From contig JBAYJY010000158.1 in NCBI GenBank assembly GCA_041664945.1, positions 1 through 10,790 on the forward strand: DNA of 10,790 nucleotides. The letters are read 5' to 3'. Under the pieces are notes generated by a model. It saw nothing but the letters and a program-made list of their open reading frames with translations, did not search any database and had not been told where the DNA came from. The DNA is from JBAYJY01 sp041664945 (GTDB lineage: Bacteria; UBP15; UBA6099). The translations under genes and the position numbers were made by a program. Shown one piece after another: positions 6,727-10,790 of the stretch. Every line of letters begins with the position of its first letter. Position 1 is the first letter of the stretch.

Positions 6727-9219
6727 ATGAGTAAGGACATCAGAAAAGTTGCGGTCCTCGGTTCGGGAGTGATGGGGTGCGCTATAGCCTGTCACCTCGC
6801 GAACTGTGGGATTCCCAGCTTGATGTTGGACATCGTACTTCCGTTGTCCGACGACGAGAAGGCGAAAGGGGTCAAGAAAACTGATCCGGCTTTTCGCAAC
6901 AAACTGGCGATCGGCGCGAAAGCAGTCGCGCTGAAGATGAAGCAGCCGATGGCGCCGCTGTATGTAAAATCGAGCGCCGATTTGGTTCAGGTCGGAAATA
7001 TTGAAGACGACTTGGAAAAGATAGCGGATTGCGACTGGGTCATCGAAGTTGTAAAAGAAGACCTGAAGATCAAACAGGACCTTTACAAGAAGGTTGCGAA
7101 GTACTGGAAGCCCGGAATGATCGTTACATCGAACACCTCCGGCCTCCCGATCAAAGATATGGCGAAAGTCATGCCGGATGAAATGAAGAAGGCGTTCTTC
7201 GTAACCCACTTCTTCAATCCTGTCCGCCACATGAAACTCCTCGAACTCATCGCCGGAGAAGACACCGACACGTCCATCATGAACGACATGGCCGAATTCG
7301 GCGAACGCGTCCTCGGCAAGGGGATCGTGTACGGAAAAGACACACCGAACTTCGTCGCGAACCGCATTGGCGTGTACGCGATTATGAAGACGGTTTACAC
7401 CATGATGGAACTTGGACTGCGCATCGACGAGATCGACGCGATAGCCGGTCCGTCCATGGGCCGCCCGAAGAGCGCCGCTTTCCGCACCGCGGACCTCGTC
7501 GGCCTCGACACACTCTCTCACATCCTCAATGGCGTTTACGAGATGTGCGGAAACGACGACAGCCGCGACACCTTCATCATCCCGGACTGGATGAAGAAGA
7601 TGGTTGCAAACGGCTGGTTCGGCAACAAGACCAAGGGCGGTTTCTACAAGAAAGGCAAGACCCCCGAAGGCAAGAAGGCTTATGAAGTTATCGATTGGAA
7701 CACATGCGAATATATTCCCTCGATTAAGCCGGAATTCGATTCTCTCAAAGCCGCGAAGAAAAAAGAAGGCGTCTCTGAGAAGATCAAAACGTTGCTCGCA
7801 GGTTCCGACAAGGCGGCTGAGTTCGCATGGAAACTTCTGCGCGACGTAACGATCTATTCCTGCAAACGCATTCCCGAGATCGCTGACGACGTCGTCAACA
7901 TCGACAACGCGATGAGATGGGGATTCGCTTGGGATCAGGGCCCGTTCGAGACAGTCGACGGAATCGGAATCAAGGATGTCGTCAAACGCATGAAGGACGA
8001 CGGAGTCGCGATTCCCGAATTCCTCGAAAAGGCAGCCAAAGCCGGCGGATTCTACAAAAAGGTCGGCCTCAAGAAGATGTACTTCTGCGCGCAGGAATTC
8101 ATTTACAAGGAAGCTCCGCGCACGGCTCTCCAGATGAACACGAACAATCTGAGCGCTCGCCTCGTGGATCAGGTCGCGTTCATGACCGATCCCGGCTCCA
8201 TGAAGATCGATATCGCCGACCTGAAGGATCTCGGAAAAGAGATCACGAAGAACGTCGGTTCGAGCATTTATGACATGGGCGACGGCGTAGCTCTCCTCGA
8301 GTTCCACACATACAAAGGCATGAACCCTGTGGACGCGGACGTCATCGAGATGATGATGAAGACGATCGAAGTCGTCAACGAACGCGGATTCTGCGGCGTT
8401 GTCGTAGGCAACCAGGGGCAGAACTTCTCTGTCGGAGCGAACCTGCTGATGCTGCTCATGGAATCCCGCCAGAAGAACTGGAAGAACGTTGAAATGGCCA
8501 GCAAGACGTTCCAGGACGCCAACATGCTGCTGAAGTATGCGCCGTTCCCGGTCGTCACAGCTCCGTTCGCCATGGTTCTCGGCGGCGGTTTGGAAGCGAC
8601 GATGCACGGCGACGCGATCTGCGCCGCGGCAGAAACATACTGCGGTCTCGTTGAAGTTGGCGTTGGCCTTATCCCGGCCGGCGGCGGCTGCAAAGAGTAT
8701 CTCGTCCGCAACCTCGAAGGCGCCCTCAGCAACGCCCACGTGCCCAGCCTGTTCCCGTTCGTCCGCAAGGCGTTCGAGAATATCGCCATGGCTAAGGTTT
8801 GCATGAACGCTTACGAAGCGGTTGAGAATTTCATTTTCCGCCCGACGGACCACATCACAGTCAATAAAGATTATCTGCTCAGCGATGCGAAGCAGATGGT
8901 TCTCGGAATGGCGCGCGCCGGCTACACGCCGAAATCGCCGCGCAAAGACATCAGACTCATCGGCGCCCAGTACTATGCCGCGTTCAAGAACGCGCTCTGG
9001 ACGATGAGGCAGGGGAATTTCATCAGCGATCATGACCAGCTCGTTTCCGACTGGGTCGCCAAGATTCTCACCGGCGGCGACATCCCCGGCAGTTCGGTTG
9101 TTGACGAACAGTTTGTTCTCGATCTCGAACGCGAAGCTTTCGTCAGCCTCTGCGGCACTGAAAAGAGTCAGGACAGGATGCAGTACATGCTTCAAAACAA
9201 CAAGCCGCTCCGGAACTAA
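6727..9219 (+). CDS. fadN: FadN-like 3-hydroxyacyl-CoA dehydrogenase / enoyl-CoA hydratase fusion
   Basis: A cytosolic bifunctional beta-oxidation enzyme of 830 residues: it hydrates 2-enoyl-CoA and oxidises 3-hydroxyacyl-CoA with NAD. The N-terminal dehydrogenase starts with the Rossmann motif VAVLGSGVMG (8-17). Its catalytic set is SNTSG (S135/S138), HFFNP (H161), LLELIAG (E173) and ANRIGVY (N212). A C-terminal dehydrogenase-type region occupies roughly 205-450. The C-terminal crotonase domain (about 515-700) has GQNFSVGANL (564-573) and both catalytic glutamates: E623 in LGGGLEA and E643 in GLVEVGVG. The dehydrogenase-first order matches Bacillus FadN and archaeal HAD-ECH fusions and is the reverse of E. 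coli FadB. It is about 40 residues longer than the roughly 790 of Bacillus FadN. The thiolase gene follows 44 bp later, as in fadNA operons. No fadE or CoA ligase is in view. Confidence 0.93.
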   Translation: MSKDIRKVAVLGSGVMGCAIACHLANCGIPSLMLDIVLPLSDDEKAKGVKKTDPAFRNKLAIGAKAVALKMKQPMAPLYVKSSADLVQVGNIEDDLEKIADCDWVIEVVKEDLKIKQDLYKKVAKYWKPGMIVTSNTSGLPIKDMAKVMPDEMKKAFFVTHFFNPVRHMKLLELIAGEDTDTSIMNDMAEFGERVLGKGIVYGKDTPNFVANRIGVYAIMKTVYTMMELGLRIDEIDAIAGPSMGRPKSAAFRTADLVGLDTLSHILNGVYEMCGNDDSRDTFIIPDWMKKMVANGWFGNKTKGGFYKKGKTPEGKKAYEVIDWNTCEYIPSIKPEFDSLKAAKKKEGVSEKIKTLLAGSDKAAEFAWKLLRDVTIYSCKRIPEIADDVVNIDNAMRWGFAWDQGPFETVDGIGIKDVVKRMKDDGVAIPEFLEKAAKAGGFYKKVGLKKMYFCAQEFIYKEAPRTALQMNTNNLSARLVDQVAFMTDPGSMKIDIADLKDLGKEITKNVGSSIYDMGDGVALLEFHTYKGMNPVDADVIEMMMKTIEVVNERGFCGVVVGNQGQNFSVGANLLMLLMESRQKNWKNVEMASKTFQDANMLLKYAPFPVVTAPFAMVLGGGLEATMHGDAICAAAETYCGLVEVGVGLIPAGGGCKEYLVRNLEGALSNAHVPSLFPFVRKAFENIAMAKVCMNAYEAVENFIFRPTDHITVNKDYLLSDAKQMVLGMARAGYTPKSPRKDIRLIGAQYYAAFKNALWTMRQGNFISDHDQLVSDWVAKILTGGDIPGSSVVDEQFVLDLEREAFVSLCGTEKSQDRMQYMLQNNKPLRN

Positions 9220-9263
9220 TCGCCGGGAGCGAGATTACGAGACTAAAAATACGGAGGAATGAT

Positions 9264-10436
9264 ATGAGTAGAGAAGCTGTCATCGTATCCGCGGCCCGGA
9301 CTGCTATAGGACGTGCGAAACGCGGTACTCTGAAAGACATGCGCGCGGACGATCTGGCCGCGATCGCCATCAATGCGGCGATCGAGCGCGCTGGCATTAA
9401 AAAAGAACTCGTCGAGGATCTCATCCTCGGTTGCGCGATGCCCGAAGCCTCAATGGGCATGAATATGGCCCGCATCGCCGCTTTCGCGGCCGGACTGCCA
9501 ATCGAAAGCGCAGCGCTCACTGTCAACAGGTTCTGTTCGTCGGGCCTCGAAGCGATCGCCATCGCTTCCGAGCGCATCATGGCCGGATGGAACGAATGTA
9601 TCATAGCGGGCGGCGCCGAATCCATGACAATGGTTCCCATGGGCGGCTACATCCCCGAACTCAACCTGAAACTCGCCACCGATTTCCCGGAGGCCTATTG
9701 CCCGATGGGCATCACCGCCGAGAACGTCGCGTCACGCTACAACGTGCCCCGCGAAACGCAGGATGAATTCGCTTACAATTCACACATGAAGGCCGTCAAG
9801 GCCATCGCTGCCGGCGCGTTCAAGGAACAGATCGTTCCGGTTAAGGCGCGCGTCGCGAAAGGCAACACGTGGAAGGAAGTCATCTTCGACACAGACGAAG
9901 CCCCCCGCGCAGACACAACAGTCGCCGGCCTTGCGAAACTGAAGCCCGTTTTCAGACAGGGCGGCTCGGTTACAGCCGGCAACTCGTCCCCGATGAACGA
10001 CGGCGCCGCGGCGCTCGTCGTCATGAGCAAGGATCTGGCGAAGAAGCTCAAACTGAAACCCCTCGCCACATTCAGGCACTATTCCACAATCGGAACGCAT
10101 CCCGATGAAATGGGCGTCGGACCGTACTATGCAATCAGCAGACTGCTGAAGAACACCGGCATGACCCACGACCAGATTGACAACTATGAAATCAACGAAG
10201 CGTTCGCGTCTCAGGCTTTCTATAGCTGCCGCGAGCTCGGGTTGAACATGGACACAGTCAACATCAACGGCGGCGCGATCGCGCTCGGCCACCCGCTCGG
10301 CTGCACCGGCGGCAAGCTCTCCACCCAGCTCGTTTACACATTGAACGACCGCAAGATGAAGTACGGCATCGTTTCCATGTGCATCGGCGGCGGAATGGGC
10401 GCAGCCGGCCTGTTCGAGAGAGAAGACAATTATTGA
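9264..10436 (+). CDS. fadA: Acetyl-CoA C-acyltransferase (thiolase), FadA-like
   Basis: A cytosolic thiolase of 390 residues, the usual family length. It cleaves 3-ketoacyl-CoA with CoA to acetyl-CoA and a shortened acyl-CoA, or condenses in reverse. The nucleophilic cysteine is C91 in NRFCSSGLEA. The loop GGAESMTMVPMGG follows, then EINEAFASQ, ALGHPLGCTGG with H343, and the second catalytic cysteine C373 in SMCIGGGMGAA. All four signature blocks are intact. GGAGG (9253-9257) lies 6 nt before the ATG. It directly follows the FadN-like gene on the same strand, and with it supplies the hydratase, dehydrogenase and thiolase steps. Chain-length preference and direction (degradation or synthesis, as in anaerobic butyrate-type pathways) cannot be decided from the sequence. 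Confidence 0.95.
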   Translation: MSREAVIVSAARTAIGRAKRGTLKDMRADDLAAIAINAAIERAGIKKELVEDLILGCAMPEASMGMNMARIAAFAAGLPIESAALTVNRFCSSGLEAIAIASERIMAGWNECIIAGGAESMTMVPMGGYIPELNLKLATDFPEAYCPMGITAENVASRYNVPRETQDEFAYNSHMKAVKAIAAGAFKEQIVPVKARVAKGNTWKEVIFDTDEAPRADTTVAGLAKLKPVFRQGGSVTAGNSSPMNDGAAALVVMSKDLAKKLKLKPLATFRHYSTIGTHPDEMGVGPYYAISRLLKNTGMTHDQIDNYEINEAFASQAFYSCRELGLNMDTVNINGGAIALGHPLGCTGGKLSTQLVYTLNDRKMKYGIVSMCIGGGMGAAGLFEREDNY

Positions 10437-10469
10437 TTTAGTTTTTTGTAGATTAGTTGATTGAACATC

Positions 10470-10503
10470 GTAGGGGCACAGCATGCTGTGCCCCTACTTT
10501 TTT
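10470..10503 (+). terminator. Intrinsic terminator built on a perfect 28-bp palindrome
   Basis: The 28 bp at 10470-10497 read identically on both strands (half: GTAGGGGCACAGCA), followed by six T residues (10498-10503). This lies 33 bp after the thiolase stop and is well placed to end the fad transcript. The T tract is on the plus side only. There is no unpaired loop in the sequence, so the hairpin must open a few central bases (around GCATGC). Such loopless GTAGGGGC...GCCCCTAC palindromes may belong to a dispersed repeat. Confidence 0.8.
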
Positions 10504-10528
10504 ATATCGCCCTTTAGCTAAAACAGTG

Positions 10529-10534
10529 TATAAT
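10529..10534 (+). promoter_or_regulatory. -10 box of promoter for the exported-protein gene at the right edge
   Basis: A perfect TATAAT about 90 bp before the ATG at 10621, just after the fad terminator. No good -35 stands 16-18 bp upstream. An 11-bp palindrome, ATTGCTGCAAT (10560-10570), lies in the would-be leader at about +20 and might be an operator or chance. Confidence 0.4.
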
Positions 10535-10620
10535 AGGGATAAGAATCGCCGATTTGAGCATTGCTGCAATAACAAGATTATTCTGTTCATGGCGCAAAAT
10601 TGAAATCATAAGGAGCAGGA

Positions 10621-10790
10621 ATGATGAAACGGAATAGGAACATCTTGCTCGCGTTAGCGATAGCATTGTTTCTGCCTTTGTGCGCTCGGCTGGCTGTTGC
10701 GCAGAATCAAATTGAGAAAACCGGCGTCGAACGGATCCGGCAGCTTCTACCGCCAACGGGAGAACTTCGCGCTGTGTCGGGCATAGGATA
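10621..10790 (+). CDS. N-terminus of an exported protein, family unknown (partial)
   Basis: Fifty-six complete codons are visible before the window ends. The product starts MMKRNRNILLALAIALFLPLCARLAVAQNQ (split here at the signal peptide: basic n-region, hydrophobic core about 8-21, AVA-QN cleavage near residue 28). The mature part begins with a charged stretch containing VERIRQLLPP. AAGGAG (10610-10615) is 5 nt before the first ATG and 8 nt before the second (10624); either could be used. Function cannot be assigned from so short a piece. It lies beyond the fad terminator with its own promoter candidate, so it is a separate transcription unit. Confidence 0.7.
   Translation, partial: MMKRNRNILLALAIALFLPLCARLAVAQNQIEKTGVERIRQLLPPTGELRAVSGIG

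Noticed and set aside
6595..9195. An 866-codon open frame antisense to fadN
   Set aside because: It mirrors the fadN frame and results from that gene's GC-rich third positions. The product is His/Arg/Val-rich with no family motif, and fadN itself has complete catalytic motifs and a ribosome binding site.
9780..10484. A 234-codon open frame antisense to the thiolase gene
   Set aside because: Same cause: codon bias of the thiolase. It also begins within the terminator palindrome and has no recognisable motif.
10514..10756. An 80-codon minus-strand frame at the right edge
   Set aside because: It opposes the exported-protein gene, which has a ribosome binding site and signal peptide, and it lies across that gene's promoter.

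Overview
The window is bacterial: Shine-Dalgarno sites precede nearly every gene, the genes are tightly packed, and there are sigma-70-like promoters and an intrinsic terminator. A glycyl radical enzyme (oxygen-sensitive as a class) beside a beta-oxidation gene pair suggests an anaerobe or facultative anaerobe. I cannot assign a phylum. There is no rRNA, tRNA, insertion sequence, integrase or CRISPR array.

Left block, minus strand, read from 6232 down to the left edge: a metallo-beta-lactamase-fold hydrolase (5414-6232); an exported protein of unknown family, 'paralogue B' (4499-5347); a PFL-like glycyl radical enzyme of 835 residues (1985-4492); a second exported protein homologous to B, 'paralogue A' (1012-1866); and a class III nucleotide cyclase fused to TPR repeats, which runs off the left edge (1-974). 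B and the glycyl radical enzyme lie 6 bp apart, and A and the cyclase 37 bp apart. B has its own promoter candidate with a palindrome on it, and A is preceded by 118 bp of AT-rich DNA, so there are probably two or three transcription units.

Middle, 6233-6726: a 494-bp divergent intergenic region. It holds a good sigma-70-like promoter for the right block, a perfect CRP-type palindrome (TGTGA-N6-TCACA), a second weaker promoter, and a long leader with two small hairpins and a purine-rich tract.

Right block, plus strand: a FadN-like fusion of 3-hydroxyacyl-CoA dehydrogenase and enoyl-CoA hydratase (6727-9219), then a thiolase (9264-10436). These supply the last three steps of beta-oxidation, or their reverse. 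A perfect 28-bp palindrome followed by T residues ends the operon. A new gene for an exported protein begins at 10621 and is cut by the right edge.

Two things deserve most attention. One is the glycyl radical enzyme set between two copies of an unrecognised exported protein, with no activase gene in view. The other is a nucleotide cyclase within 6 kb of a textbook cAMP-receptor-protein site on the promoter of a fatty-acid operon. A functional link in either case is inference.
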